64,000 nt of DNA, from contig CAVZTE010000005.1 in the NCBI GenBank assembly GCA_963778165.1, positions 310,001-374,000 on the forward strand, given 5' to 3'. Below, one piece after another: positions 34,666-44,317 of this stretch; positions within the stretch are counted from its first letter, which is position 1; each line of letters opens with the position of its first letter. Position numbers and translations under genes: made by a program. The notes below the pieces were generated by a model, which had not been told where the DNA came from, ran no database searches, and saw only the letters and a program-made list of their open reading frames with translations. The stretch is from Bog-756 sp963778165. GTDB taxonomy: Bacteria > Actinomycetota > Acidimicrobiia > Acidimicrobiales > RAAP-2.

Positions 34666-37006
34666 TCAGCCCAGCGCAGTGGTGGCCGGGCTCAGTGGGC
34701 TCGGGGCCGCTCCGGAGAGCAGGGCCTCGATGTCGGAGGCCGGCACCGGTCGGGACATGATGAACCCTTGGCCCCGGTCGCACAGCTCGTCCCGCAACGC
34801 CTCGAGCTGGGTGTGGTCCTCGATGCCCTCGGCCAAGGTGATGAGGCCGAGGGTCCGGCCCAACTCCACCAGGGTGTGGATGAGAGCGGCCGAGTTGGGG
34901 GAACCGTCCACCTCGGCGATGAACGACTTGTCGATCTTGAGCACGTCCACCGGAAACTGGCGCAGGTAGGCCAACGACGAGTAGCCGGTCCCGAAGTCAT
35001 CGATGGCGATCATCACCCCGAGCTCCTTCAGCCGCCGGAGCCGCGACACGGTGGCGTTGGCGTCGCGCATCAGGGTGGACTCGGTGACCTCGATGATCAG
35101 CGAGCTCGGATCGAGGCGGCTGGAGGCCAGGGCCCCCACCACGTGCTCGACCAGGACGTCGGTCTCCAGTTGGCGCATGGACACGTTCACCGACATGGTG
35201 GTCGAGAAGCCCATGGCGTTCCACCGGGCGGCCTGGGCGCAGGCCTCCTCCAGGACCCAGTGGCCCACCTGGACGATCATCCCGCTGTCCTCCAGCACCG
35301 GGATGAAGTCGTTGGGCGCAATGATGCCGCGGGCCGGGTGCTGCCAGCGGATGAGGGCCTCCACCCCCCGGATGGTGGCACTGTCGAGGTCGAAGATCGG
35401 TTGGTACAGCAGGAAGAACTGGTTATCGGCCAGGGCCGAGTCGAGATCCGACTTGAGCTCGATCCGGTCGATGGCGGCCGACTGCATGGCCGCTTCGAAC
35501 AGCACCCAACCGTCCTTGCCGGCGGCCTTGGCCCGGTACAGGGCGATGTCTGCATCCCGGAGGAGCTCCTGGGCCGTGGCGCGGTCACCGGTGGCAATCC
35601 CGATACTGGCGGTGATGGTGATGGGGATGCCCTCGAACCCTGCCACCCGGAACGGCTGACGCAGCACCTCTCGAACCCGATCGGCCACCACCTCGGGACC
35701 GCCGGCCACGGTGATGCCCTCGGCCAGGATCACGAACTCGTCGCCCCCCAACCGGCCCACGGTGTCACTGGCCCGCAGCAGGCCGGCGAACCGGTCGGCC
35801 ACCGACCGCAGCAGGTAGTCGCCGGCTTCGTGGCCCAACGAGTCGTTGGCGTCCTTGAAGTTGTCCAGATCGATGAACAGGGCGGCCACCGGATCACAGG
35901 TCCGTCGGGAGCGGGCCAGCATCTGTTCGGCCCGGTCGAGGATCAGTTGGCGGTTGGCCAGGCCGGTGAGGGGATCATGGAGCGCCCGGTGGGCCAGCAG
36001 GGCCTCGAACTCCTTCCGCTCGGTGATGTCCCGCACGTGGGCCACGTAACCACCCACCGAGGCCCGGAGCCGCTGGTCGGCCACCACCGCCTCCACCTCG
36101 CGCCAGGTGCCGTCGGCCCGCCGCATGCGGAACTGGATGGGCGCCGTCTGGGGTGACTCCAAGAGCTGTGTCCCCATGCCGTCCAGCACCCGCTGGCGTT
36201 CGTCGGGGTGGACGAACTCGGAGGCGGGCCGGCCCTCTAAGTCCACCGGGTCGAACCCCAGGAGCTGGGTCACCGCCGGGCTGACGTAGGTGAAGAGACG
36301 GCCCGGCCCGATCACCAGCGTCACGTCGGACGAGTTCTGGATCAGGGAGCGGAAGCGGTCCTCGCTCAGGCGGGTGGTGGCCTCGGCGTCCTCCTTCTGC
36401 TCCATGGCCGCTCCGGCCATGCGGATGATGAAGAACAGGACGAACGCTCCCATGATGGCCAGGGCGTTGGCCTGGTGCAGCTTCAGGACGGAGGGGGCCC
36501 AGCCCAAGGCGATGGCCGCCTGACCCAGGGCGATGCCGACCAGGCTCCACAGGGCGGTGATCCGCCACACCCGCGATCCCCCGTGGGCCACGTTCTCCAG
36601 GGCCAGGAAGGCGAAGCCCAGCGACAGCACCGGGCCCCACCCGGTCAGGTAGATGACCACGGTCACCCCGGCGGCCTGTCGCGGCCACCCGGAGGTGGAG
36701 ACGGGCGGTCGACGGGCGGACCGAGTACAGGTGGTCGACCAGCAGACTGCTCAGCGGCACGGCGATGAACACCCCCAACCACAGCAGGGCGGGCTCCCGG
36801 ACGATGAGGTCGAACCGCATCAGGACCAGGATGACCACGAAGGCCACCGGTCCAATCATGTAGGCCAGGATGGTGGGGTTCAGGCGTCGCCGGACCTTGG
36901 CTCCGTCCACCGGCTCACCGGACTCCGCGGTCGAACCGGTCCCCTCCTCCGACCAGAGCTCCGCCATCCCGTTGGACTGGGACGGCTGCGCATCCGATGT
37001 AGGCAT
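34666..37006 (-). CDS. Membrane PAS-GGDEF-EAL c-di-GMP protein, frameshifted near N-terminus
   Basis: Cyclic-di-GMP turnover protein of about 780 residues. An N-terminal membrane sensor (LAYMIGPVAFVVILVLMRF and several further helices) is followed by a PAS domain (FRSLIQNSSDVTLVIG), a GGDEF domain with intact LGGDEFVIL and an EAL domain with GVEALIRWQHP and IDDFGTGYSS. It may therefore both make and degrade c-di-GMP. The ATG at 37006 has AGGAG upstream. The frame changes between about 36670 and 36690, within the second membrane segment, so the plus side of the break (from 36666) could also be expressed alone. The length is 3n+1, consistent with one extra base. Confidence 0.87.
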
Positions 37007-37222
37007 AGGTGTCTCCTGGCCTCTCTACAGGCGATCCCTCTCTTGTCGACCGATTGCGCATCCGACTTGAACCGGGCGGATCCGGGGCGGTGTCTCGCTC
37101 TGTCTCCGGCTGTCTCCCGCTGTCTCCGGCTGTCTCCCGCTCCTCCCGCTGCTGGCCGGCGGTGCACCGGGGGTCCAGAGGGGAACTCAGGCGGGCGGTT
37201 CAGCTGCGTGGTCCCCGGAGAC

Positions 37223-37597
37223 TCAGCAGGGCCGACTGGACCCGGGAACTTCGCCGGCCGGCGCCAGCAGCCGTTCCTTGCCCCACCGCTCCAGCTCGGC
37301 CAGGGCCGGACGGAGGGCCTCCCCCCGCTCGGTCAGGAGGTAGCGCACGTTGACCGGGGGGCCCTCACTCACCTGGCGTTCCACCAGCCCGGCCGCCGCC
37401 AGCTCGGTCAGCCGCTCGGACAGCATCCGCTCGCTGACCCCCGGGACCAGCCGGACCAGCTCCGAAAAACGGACCGGCCCCTCGAGCAGGGTCACGATGA
37501 TCAGACCGCTCCACCGTTTGCCCAGGAGGGAAAAGACCTGGGTGATGGCCTCGCACGCCCCTTCCGGGGGGGAGGTGGCGTCCTGGGCATCGAGCAT
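37223..37597 (-). CDS. HxlR-family transcriptional regulator
   Basis: A 124-residue winged-helix regulator: LLGKRWSGLIIVTLLEGPVR, FSELVRLVPGVSERMLSERL and GLVERQVSEGPPVNVRYLLT are typical HxlR segments. Relatives sense aldehydes, quinones or thiol stress. It is divergent from a DoxX gene, and a near-palindrome overlapping its own start codon is the likely operator, so it should control itself and DoxX. Confidence 0.92.
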   Translation of the reverse strand: MLDAQDATSPPEGACEAITQVFSLLGKRWSGLIIVTLLEGPVRFSELVRLVPGVSERMLSERLTELAAAGLVERQVSEGPPVNVRYLLTERGEALRPALAELERWGKERLLAPAGEVPGSSRPC

Positions 37598-37611
37598 ACT
37601 TATGTATAGTA
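37597..37611. promoter_or_regulatory. Candidate HxlR operator overlapping the start codon
   Basis: TACTTATGTATAGTA is an imperfect palindrome of the sort bound by HxlR proteins. It contains TACTAT on the minus strand, eight bases before the HxlR ATG, so HxlR is probably leaderless and autorepressed. Confidence 0.6.
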
Positions 37612-37683
37612 ACTTTTGATTTGTAAGCTTGCTGGCATGGTCCCCTCCGGGCGGCCCGCCAGCTGACCGACAGGAGAAAGCCC

Positions 37684-38214
37684 ATGCGTAGTGCCGGCCT
37701 ACTGGTCACCCGCGCCGTCTTCGGCTCGTACCTGGCGGTCCACGGGGCCCAAAAGCTGTTCGGATCGTTCGGCGGGCACGGACTCGAGGCCACCGGCGCC
37801 GGCTTCGAGTCCATGGGCATGCGCCCGGGCAAGGCCATGGCCGCTCTGGCCGGCGCCAGCGAGCTGGGCGGAGGGATCCTGACCGCCACCGGCATCGCCG
37901 ATCCCCTCGGTCCCCTGACCATTGCCGGCACCATGGCAGTGGCCACCGCCGTCCACCGGAAGCAGGGTCCGCTGGCCCAGAACGGCGGGTACGAGCTGCC
38001 TCTGACCAACCTGGCCGTGGCCGTGGCCCTGATGAGCTCGGGCACCGGTCGCCTCCGGCTGGGGCCCCGCCTCCCCAAGTCCTGGACCCTGCTGGCCGTG
38101 CTCGGCGGAGGCGCCCTGGCCGCGCTGTCCCTCAGCCAGCTCCTCGGGGCCCAGCCGCCAGCCGAAGTAAGCCCGGCTGCCACCGGGGACACCGAGAACC
38201 CCGAGGCTGCATGA
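37684..38214 (+). CDS. DoxX-family membrane protein
   Basis: A 176-residue four-helix membrane protein of the DoxX family (RAVFGSYLAVHGAQKLFGSF and MRPGKAMAALAGASELGGGI). Family members are associated with redox and thiol-stress systems. The ATG follows AGGAG. It is divergent from HxlR, a common regulator-target pairing. Confidence 0.87.
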   Translation: MRSAGLLVTRAVFGSYLAVHGAQKLFGSFGGHGLEATGAGFESMGMRPGKAMAALAGASELGGGILTATGIADPLGPLTIAGTMAVATAVHRKQGPLAQNGGYELPLTNLAVAVALMSSGTGRLRLGPRLPKSWTLLAVLGGGALAALSLSQLLGAQPPAEVSPAATGDTENPEAA

Positions 38215-38253
38215 AGGTAGCCTGATCCACCTCGGGCCCATGGCTTCCATCCC

Positions 38254-38299
38254 CAGAGGCACTAACCACAGAGGCACAACCGACAGAGGCACAACCGCC
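38254..38299. repeat. 15-bp tandem repeat between DoxX and patatin genes
   Basis: Three copies of cagaggcacaaccga with minor changes lie in the 120-base gap. Confidence 0.8.
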
Positions 38300-38334
38300 G
38301 GGGCATCGGCCTCGCCGCGCCGGAGAGTCATCAG

Positions 38335-39162
38335 ATGACCACGGCATTCGCCCTCTCGGGGGGCGGCAACCTGGGCCCCATGCAGGCGGGGTCGATGTTG
38401 GCGCTCATCGAGGCGGGGATCGTGCCGGACCTGATCGTCGGCACATCGGTGGGGGCGCTCAATGCCGCCTTCCTCTCCACCCGTCCGGGGGTCGAGGGGG
38501 CACGAACCCTGGTGGCGGCGTGGTCGGCCCTCCAGCGACGGGAGGCGGTCCGGCTCAATCCCCTCACGGCCCTGGCGGGGTTCCTGGGATTCCACAATCA
38601 CCTGGTCTCCCACCACCAGTTGCGACACCTGATCCGGCGATGGGTCCAGATCGGTCGGCTCGAGGAGGCCCAGACCCCGATGGCCGCCGTGGCCACCGAT
38701 GCCGTCACCGGCGAGGCCGTGGTGCTGACCTCGGGCGACACAGTCGACTCGCTGGTGGCCAGTTCGGCCATTCCCGGCCTGTTCCCACCGGTCCTCATCG
38801 GGGGGCGGTGGCTGGTCGATGGCAGCCTTTCCGCCAACCACCCGGTCCTCCAGGCCCAGGACCTGGGGGCCCACGACACCTACCTGATCACCACAGCCAC
38901 CGCTCCCCGGGACCGCCCGGCCCGCGGGGCCATCGCCGTAGCCATGAACTCGGTAGCCCTGCTCACCACCCGAGCCGACCGTGACCGGCTGGCCCAGTCG
39001 GTCACCCGGGCCCAGCAGGTCGGAGGGAGCGTCTCGGTGGTGCCCTCGGCCGAGCCCTGGGCCCCGAGCCTGTTCGACTTCCGGCGTAGCGCCGAACTGG
39101 CCGACGTGGCCTACCGCCGCACCGCCCGCTGGGTCGAGGACGGGATGTCGCCCGAAGCCTGA
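38335..39162 (+). CDS. Patatin-like phospholipase
   Basis: Cytoplasmic lipid acyl hydrolase of 275 residues with a Ser-Asp dyad. The Gly-rich oxyanion motif is ALSGGGNLG, the nucleophile elbow GTSVGA and the aspartate motif DGSLSANHP (a DGS variant of DGG/A). The sequence is complete and the ATG begins right before the domain. Substrate not predictable. Confidence 0.9.
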   Translation: MTTAFALSGGGNLGPMQAGSMLALIEAGIVPDLIVGTSVGALNAAFLSTRPGVEGARTLVAAWSALQRREAVRLNPLTALAGFLGFHNHLVSHHQLRHLIRRWVQIGRLEEAQTPMAAVATDAVTGEAVVLTSGDTVDSLVASSAIPGLFPPVLIGGRWLVDGSLSANHPVLQAQDLGAHDTYLITTATAPRDRPARGAIAVAMNSVALLTTRADRDRLAQSVTRAQQVGGSVSVVPSAEPWAPSLFDFRRSAELADVAYRRTARWVEDGMSPEA

Positions 39163-39332
39163 GCCGGGCCGGGCCTCCATGGGTTCGAGGGCCCAATGAC
39201 GGGTCGGGGCGCCGGCCGAGGGGGCGGCTTCGACTCACCCCTCCGGAGCCCGAGTCGTCGTAAGGTCTGACTCTCCGGTCCCTCGCCGGTCCAGGCGGGG
39301 GCCGGCATGCGGCAGGAGCCGGGGAGGCAGCG

Positions 39333-40148
39333 GTGGCAGCGGTGGAAGCGGTGGCAGCGGTGGAAGCCGGGGCAGTCGATGGACCCGAGCACGGATCAGA
39401 CCGGACCGGCCATCCGAGGAGACGCACCGCTGCGGTTGTGATCCTGGCGCTCGTGCTGTTCGCCGTGGCCGTCACCGGTTGCTCAGAGATCAACAAGGCC
39501 AGAACGTCCGTGCACGACATCGAAGGCAACAAGGCCACCATCGACGCCTTCACCGGCAAAGTGCAGTCCGGCGAGGCCAGCCCGTTCCAAGCCACCTATG
39601 TCACCAGCGGCTCCTCCCCCGCCACCATCGTCTACGCCGTCCGTCCGCCCACCGGACTGTCCTTCACCGACACGCCCACCGGTGCCGGGAGCCCCGACAT
39701 CGACCTGGTGGTGAACTCCTCCGGCGAGTTCTCCTGTACCCCTCCCGCTTCAACCGGCGCCTGGTCGTGTCAGAAATTGGACCCCGCCAGCTCGGCTCGT
39801 GAGAATCAGCTCTTCGACTTCTACACGCCGGCCCACTGGGTCTCGTTCCTGAAGGGTTTCTCGCTGGTGGCGGGTTTGGCCGGGGACAAGGTCAGCTCCT
39901 CGAACATGACCGTGAACGGCTTCGACATGCAGTGCGTCGACTTCGTGGCCAGTGGGGTCGCCGGGACCAGCACCATCTGCACCACGGCCCAGGGCATCCT
40001 GGGCTATGTGAAGGTGGCCTCCGACGCCACCAGCTTCGAGATCAAGAGCTACTCGACCGCTCCGCCCGACTCGCTGTTCCAGACCCCTCCCGGTGCCGTC
40101 ATCACCCCGGCCACTACTCCTACGACTGCGCCTACGACGGCTCCGTAG
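39333..40148 (+). CDS. Putative lipoprotein
   Basis: A 271-residue exported protein with no family I recognise. The signal helix (AAVVILALVLFAVAVTGC) ends in the lipobox VTGC, so it should be lipid-anchored on the outer face of the membrane. Four later cysteines (FSCTPP, WSCQKL, QCVDFV and TICTTA) could form two disulfides. The C-terminus is a short Thr/Pro tail. The GTG start follows GGGGAGG, but the first 14 residues (AAVEAVAAVEAG) come from a 12-bp DNA repeat. The 3' end overlaps the convergent permease gene by 17 bases. Confidence 0.78.
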   Translation: MAAVEAVAAVEAGAVDGPEHGSDRTGHPRRRTAAVVILALVLFAVAVTGCSEINKARTSVHDIEGNKATIDAFTGKVQSGEASPFQATYVTSGSSPATIVYAVRPPTGLSFTDTPTGAGSPDIDLVVNSSGEFSCTPPASTGAWSCQKLDPASSARENQLFDFYTPAHWVSFLKGFSLVAGLAGDKVSSSNMTVNGFDMQCVDFVASGVAGTSTICTTAQGILGYVKVASDATSFEIKSYSTAPPDSLFQTPPGAVITPATTPTTAPTTAP

Positions 40149-42198
40149 GCCGCCTCTGGGCCCGGGGTCCGTCCTCTGCCACGGTGGGCTCGGCCGAGGC
40201 TGGGACCTCCACGATCTCCTCACCCGAAGCCGGCTCGGTGGCGACCGGCGCCCCCTCCGCTCCGTCGTGATGAGCCGGGTGATCGGGCGGAGTGATGGAC
40301 ATCGGGACCCGGGCCACCACCACATCGGGCCGATGGTGCAGTTCATTGGCCAGCACCAGGTCGACCTGATTGTGCAGCAACCGGTAACGGACCCGTTCGG
40401 GGATGAGCACCGGGATCAGCACGACCAGTTGGCGTCCCGGCTCGACGCGGAGTTCATCCACCAGCTGAAGGATCGGCCGGACGATCGAGGCATAGTCGGT
40501 GTGCAGCACCCGCAGCTCGACCCCGGGGTTCCATCGTTCCCAATCCCGTTCGATCTCGGACGCTCCGGTGGACCCGGAATCCCCGGTGGCATCAGAGCCT
40601 CCGGTGGCATCGGAGCCTCCGGTGGACTCCGAGTCTTCGGAGCCCAACGTGGACCGATCGTCGAACACCACGGTGACGGCCATCACCTCGTCCCCGAGCG
40701 AGATGGCTTCCGACAGCGCATGCCGGGTCAACCGGGACACGTTGATCACCGGCACCAACACCAGCGTCCGCTTCCGCACCAGCGGGGGCGGGATGACCCC
40801 GATGCCCAGTTCTGTCCCGGTGCGCGTGTAATAGACCTCGATCCTGTTGAACAGCAGAATCAGGAGGGGAACCGCTACGACCACCACCCACGCCCCCTCC
40901 ACGAACTTGGAGACGAGGAAGATCACCGTGGCGGTGCCGGTAACCACCGCTCCAATCCCGTTGATGGCTGATCGTCGACGCCACCCGGCCGGCCGGGTCC
41001 GGTGCCAGTGGACCACCAATCCGGCCTGGGACAGCGTGAAGCCGATGAACACCCCAATGGCGAAGAGTGGGATGAGGGAGTTGGTATTCCCGCGGGACGC
41101 CACCAGGAGCACGCCGGAGAACACGGTCAAGGCCAGCACGCCGTTCCCGAAGACCAGCCGGCTGTCCCGCACGCCGAACAGACGGGGCAGGTAGTGGTCT
41201 CGGGCCAACAGGCTGGTCAGGACGGGCAGACCACCGAAGGAGGTGTTGGCGGCCAGGGCCAGAACCAGGGTGACGGTCAGAGACACCGTGTAGTACGCCC
41301 AACTGCGCCCGACGGCGTCGGTCATGATCTGGCTCAAGGTGGTCTGGTTCGACATGGGCTGCACGTGGAACTTGTCCGCCAGCTCGGCCAGCCCGAGCAG
41401 CATGGCGCCCAGGATCACGCCGAGCAGCAGTTCGGTGCGCTTGGCCCGGATCACCCGGGGCTCCCTGAATAAGGGGACCCCGTTGGCGATGGCCTCGACC
41501 CCGGTGAGGGCGCTGCACCCGGCCGAGAAGGCCTTGAGCACCAGCAGCACCGTCACCGCCTGCACGGTGTGTGTGGCCACCAGCGACGTCCCGCTCTGGT
41601 GGGTGTTGAGGCCCAGAGGATGGATCAACCCGACGGCGATGATGGCCAGCAACCCGACGATGAACACCAGGGTCGGGATGAGGAAGGCCCGGGCACCTTC
41701 TCCGAGGCCGCGCAGGTTGAGCGCGGTGATGATCAACAGGATGCCCAGGCACATCGGGACGGTGTACGGGGTGGTGGACGGGAACGATGAGGTCAGCTGG
41801 CCCACTCCGGCGGCGATCGACACCGCCACGGTCAACGTGTAGTCGACGACCAGGGCCGCTCCTGCCAGCTTGCTGACCTGAGGGCCGAAGTTGTCACGGG
41901 ACACGGCGTAGGCCCCGCCGCCATGGGGATAGGCATCGATGACCTGGCGGTAGGAGATCACCAGGATGGCCAGCAGCGCCACGATGGCGATGGTGATAGG
42001 GAGGATCAGATGGAGAGCACCGGCCCCGGCCACGGCCAGCACCAAGAGGATGGCCTCGGGCCCGTACGCCACCGAGGTCAGCGCGTCGAGTGACAACGCC
42101 GAGAGACCCTCCACCGGGGTGATCTGCTCGGAGGAGGCGTCCTTGGACGACAAGTCGCGTCCGACCACGATCCGTCGGAGCCGATCAAGTGAACTCAT
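40132..42198 (-). CDS. APC-family amino acid permease
   Basis: Integral membrane transporter of 688 residues. The first 450 residues hold about twelve hydrophobic helices with SLDALTSVAYGPEAILL, YPHGGGAYAVSRDNFG and SAGCSALTGVEAIANGVPLF, typical of the APC superfamily (amino acid or cation cotransport). The last 200 residues are a cytoplasmic extension with a Rossmann-like start (KRTLVLVPVINVSRLTRHAL). A linker inside it (about 500-530) contains the repeat GSDATGGSDATG, encoded by an 18-bp DNA repeat. Confidence 0.85.
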   Translation of the reverse strand: MSSLDRLRRIVVGRDLSSKDASSEQITPVEGLSALSLDALTSVAYGPEAILLVLAVAGAGALHLILPITIAIVALLAILVISYRQVIDAYPHGGGAYAVSRDNFGPQVSKLAGAALVVDYTLTVAVSIAAGVGQLTSSFPSTTPYTVPMCLGILLIITALNLRGLGEGARAFLIPTLVFIVGLLAIIAVGLIHPLGLNTHQSGTSLVATHTVQAVTVLLVLKAFSAGCSALTGVEAIANGVPLFREPRVIRAKRTELLLGVILGAMLLGLAELADKFHVQPMSNQTTLSQIMTDAVGRSWAYYTVSLTVTLVLALAANTSFGGLPVLTSLLARDHYLPRLFGVRDSRLVFGNGVLALTVFSGVLLVASRGNTNSLIPLFAIGVFIGFTLSQAGLVVHWHRTRPAGWRRRSAINGIGAVVTGTATVIFLVSKFVEGAWVVVVAVPLLILLFNRIEVYYTRTGTELGIGVIPPPLVRKRTLVLVPVINVSRLTRHALSEAISLGDEVMAVTVVFDDRSTLGSEDSESTGGSDATGGSDATGDSGSTGASEIERDWERWNPGVELRVLHTDYASIVRPILQLVDELRVEPGRQLVVLIPVLIPERVRYRLLHNQVDLVLANELHHRPDVVVARVPMSITPPDHPAHHDGAEGAPVATEPASGEEIVEVPASAEPTVAEDGPRAQRRPTEPS

Positions 42199-42333
42199 CG
42201 GGCCCGAACCGATAGGCGGCGTGCTGCCGGCAGCCGGTCCGCAGCTCCCTCGTCGTGGCGGCGGGGCGTTCCAGCCGGGGCTGGTGATGGCATCGTCAAC
42301 CGGTCATCCGATCATCAGCCAATCGACCGTTCA

Positions 42334-44073
42334 TCATCCGATGTGGGTGTGGCTGAATCGCGGGGGTGGGCGGGCGAGGATGGCGGTGCCGAGCACCCGG
42401 TTGGATGGGACGTCCGACGCCACCACCGCCACCGGGCCCGACTCCGCCCCCAGGGGCTTGGAGACCGAGGAGCGGACGAAATGGCCGGAGAATGCAGTGA
42501 GACAGATCCGTTGCTTCGAGTGGGGATCGCCCTTGAAGGCGGTGGCCAAGGGAGACGACCGCTTGAGCACGGCTGCCAGGGTGGTCAGATGGACGCCGAT
42601 CAACCGACCGTGCCCGCCCACTGCTTTGGTGGCGGCGGGCAGGGCCAGGTAGCACGAGCTGTCCGAGGTCCCCAGGTCGCTGCGGAATCCGCCGCAGCCG
42701 GCCAGGAGCAGCGCAGCCACCGCCACCCCGACCAACGCTGTCCGCAGCCTGCCCGCGGCCGGCCGGGCCCGCATGCCGGCGGACTTCACGACTCGGCCAC
42801 CGATGACTGCTCGGGATGAGGCATCGACTGTGCCCGCCCGGTTCGATGTGTCCGTACTGTTCGACGGGCTCATGGCCACTGCATCCGTGGCCGCTGCATC
42901 CGTGGCCACTGCATCTGTGGCCACTGCATCCGTGGCCACTGCGGCGGGGACGCCCACCGTGGCACCGACCCGGTCGACCTCCGCATCGACTGGCGCGGCC
43001 AGGACCACCCGCGGCCAGCGACCGGCACGCACCTCGTGGGCCAACTCACCCCATATGGCCCATCCCACCACCAGCACCAGCCAGAAGCTGATCAGCCGGT
43101 ACATCAGCACGGCGTCCACCGTGGTGTTCTGGGCACCACCGAAAGCCACCAAGGCGATGGTGATGCTGCCCTCGACGGCGCCGAGCCCGCCCGGGGTGAT
43201 GGGCAGGGCGGCAGCCAGTTGGCCGGCTCCGTAGGCCAGGAGCAACCCCTTCCACGGAATGGTGGAATCGACGGCCAGGAACATCATGGCGAAGCAGCCA
43301 CAGTCGAACAGCCAGTTGCCGATACCCCAGAGCACGATGACGCCGAACTGGGGCCAGTTCAGCCTCACCGAGGTGATGCGACCGACGATTCCTTGGACCG
43401 CCGCAGCTTGATCCCCCCGGGGCCGATGGATCAACTTCTGGGAGACCCGGATGGACCAGCTCAACACCAAGTAGAGCGGTCGCTCGTGCACGAACAACAC
43501 CGACACCGCTAGGGCGATCACCAGGACGCCGATCAGCACCGGAATCAGATCCAACGATGCGCCTTGACCGGCAGCCATGGCCAGCCCCAGCGTGGCCACC
43601 AGTGACAATGAAACCATCGAGGCGATCACCGTCCCGGCCATGGCCCATACCGCCAGGGTGTCGTCGGCCCCGAATCGACGGAACCAGCGGAAGCTGTAGA
43701 CCGCCGAGACGGCCGTCCCGGCCGGAAGCGAGTCGGCCAGGGCCTGCCCGGCCACACTCATCTTGAGGAGGGGTACCTGTGGGGCCCTCAGCCCTCCGCA
43801 CTCCAACAACTTGAACTGCAACATGGCCAGGCATGCGAAGGAGGCGACTTCGGCCACGATGGCCGGCGGGACCCACCACCACTTGAGGTTCTCGAGAACT
43901 CCCGGTATCCCGGTGAGCTCATCGGTGTGGGAGCTGAGCACCCAGACCGCCACGGCCAGCACGCCGATGGACAGCAGGTACTTGATGAGCGGCCAGAATC
44001 GGCGCTTGGAGAGGCGGACCGCCGCGGTCCCGGGATCGATCCCCGGGTCGCCGTCCGCTCCGTCCAGGGCCAT
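42334..44073 (-). CDS. YbhN/LPG-synthase-type membrane protein fused to a lipoprotein domain
   Basis: A 579-residue chain made of two unrelated parts. Residues about 25-350 form an eight-helix UPF0104/YbhN (lysylphosphatidylglycerol synthase transmembrane) domain with LPAGTAVSAVYSFRWFRRFG and ALPITPGGLGAVEGSITIAL. A linker holds five VATDA-type repeats. From about residue 437 (MRARPAAG) follows what looks like a complete lipoprotein: basic start, helix ALVGVAVAALLLAGC with a lipobox, then about 130 residues. No stop separates them. It is either a true fusion or two genes joined by loss of a stop; the internal ATG could also start the lipoprotein alone. Confidence 0.8.
   Translation of the reverse strand: MALDGADGDPGIDPGTAAVRLSKRRFWPLIKYLLSIGVLAVAVWVLSSHTDELTGIPGVLENLKWWWVPPAIVAEVASFACLAMLQFKLLECGGLRAPQVPLLKMSVAGQALADSLPAGTAVSAVYSFRWFRRFGADDTLAVWAMAGTVIASMVSLSLVATLGLAMAAGQGASLDLIPVLIGVLVIALAVSVLFVHERPLYLVLSWSIRVSQKLIHRPRGDQAAAVQGIVGRITSVRLNWPQFGVIVLWGIGNWLFDCGCFAMMFLAVDSTIPWKGLLLAYGAGQLAAALPITPGGLGAVEGSITIALVAFGGAQNTTVDAVLMYRLISFWLVLVVGWAIWGELAHEVRAGRWPRVVLAAPVDAEVDRVGATVGVPAAVATDAVATDAVATDAAATDAVAMSPSNSTDTSNRAGTVDASSRAVIGGRVVKSAGMRARPAAGRLRTALVGVAVAALLLAGCGGFRSDLGTSDSSCYLALPAATKAVGGHGRLIGVHLTTLAAVLKRSSPLATAFKGDPHSKQRICLTAFSGHFVRSSVSKPLGAESGPVAVVASDVPSNRVLGTAILARPPPRFSHTHIG
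42872..42944. repeat. 15-bp in-frame tandem repeat in the YbhN fusion gene
   Basis: Five copies of gtggccactgcatcc encode the alternating Ala/Val/Thr/Asp linker between the two parts of the fusion protein. Confidence 0.9.
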
Positions 44074-44303
44074 GCCAAAGAGGGTATCGGCCCGTTCCCA
44101 CCGGCGATCGGCATGGTCGGTCAGCGACTCAACCGCCGTCCTGCCGGCTCTGAGGCCTTCCCCGCCAGGCTCTGGAGTCCGTCACGCCGGTGTCAAAAAC
44201 GGGCTGGGCCCGGTGCGCCCCGTGCGCCCAGTGCGCCCGCTGTGGCCGCCCGAGGCGGTCGGGCCGGGCGCCGGCGCGGTCGCCGTGGGCACCGGTGCTG
44301 TCC

Positions 44304-44309
44304 TAAGGT
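44304..44309 (+). promoter_or_regulatory. -10 box for leaderless ThDP-enzyme transcript
   Basis: TAAGGT lies eight bases before the GTG start with no Shine-Dalgarno sequence. Confidence 0.5.
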
Positions 44310-44317
44310 TTCCCCTC

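Noticed and set aside
37699..39180. Long minus-strand frame opposite DoxX and patatin
   Set aside because: Gly/Arg/Gln-rich translation without motifs, while the plus strand encodes two clear families.
42334..43100. Lysylphosphatidylglycerol synthase (MprF) activity for the YbhN-like protein
   Set aside because: Only the membrane domain is present; the aminoacyl transferase domain needed for LPG synthesis is missing.
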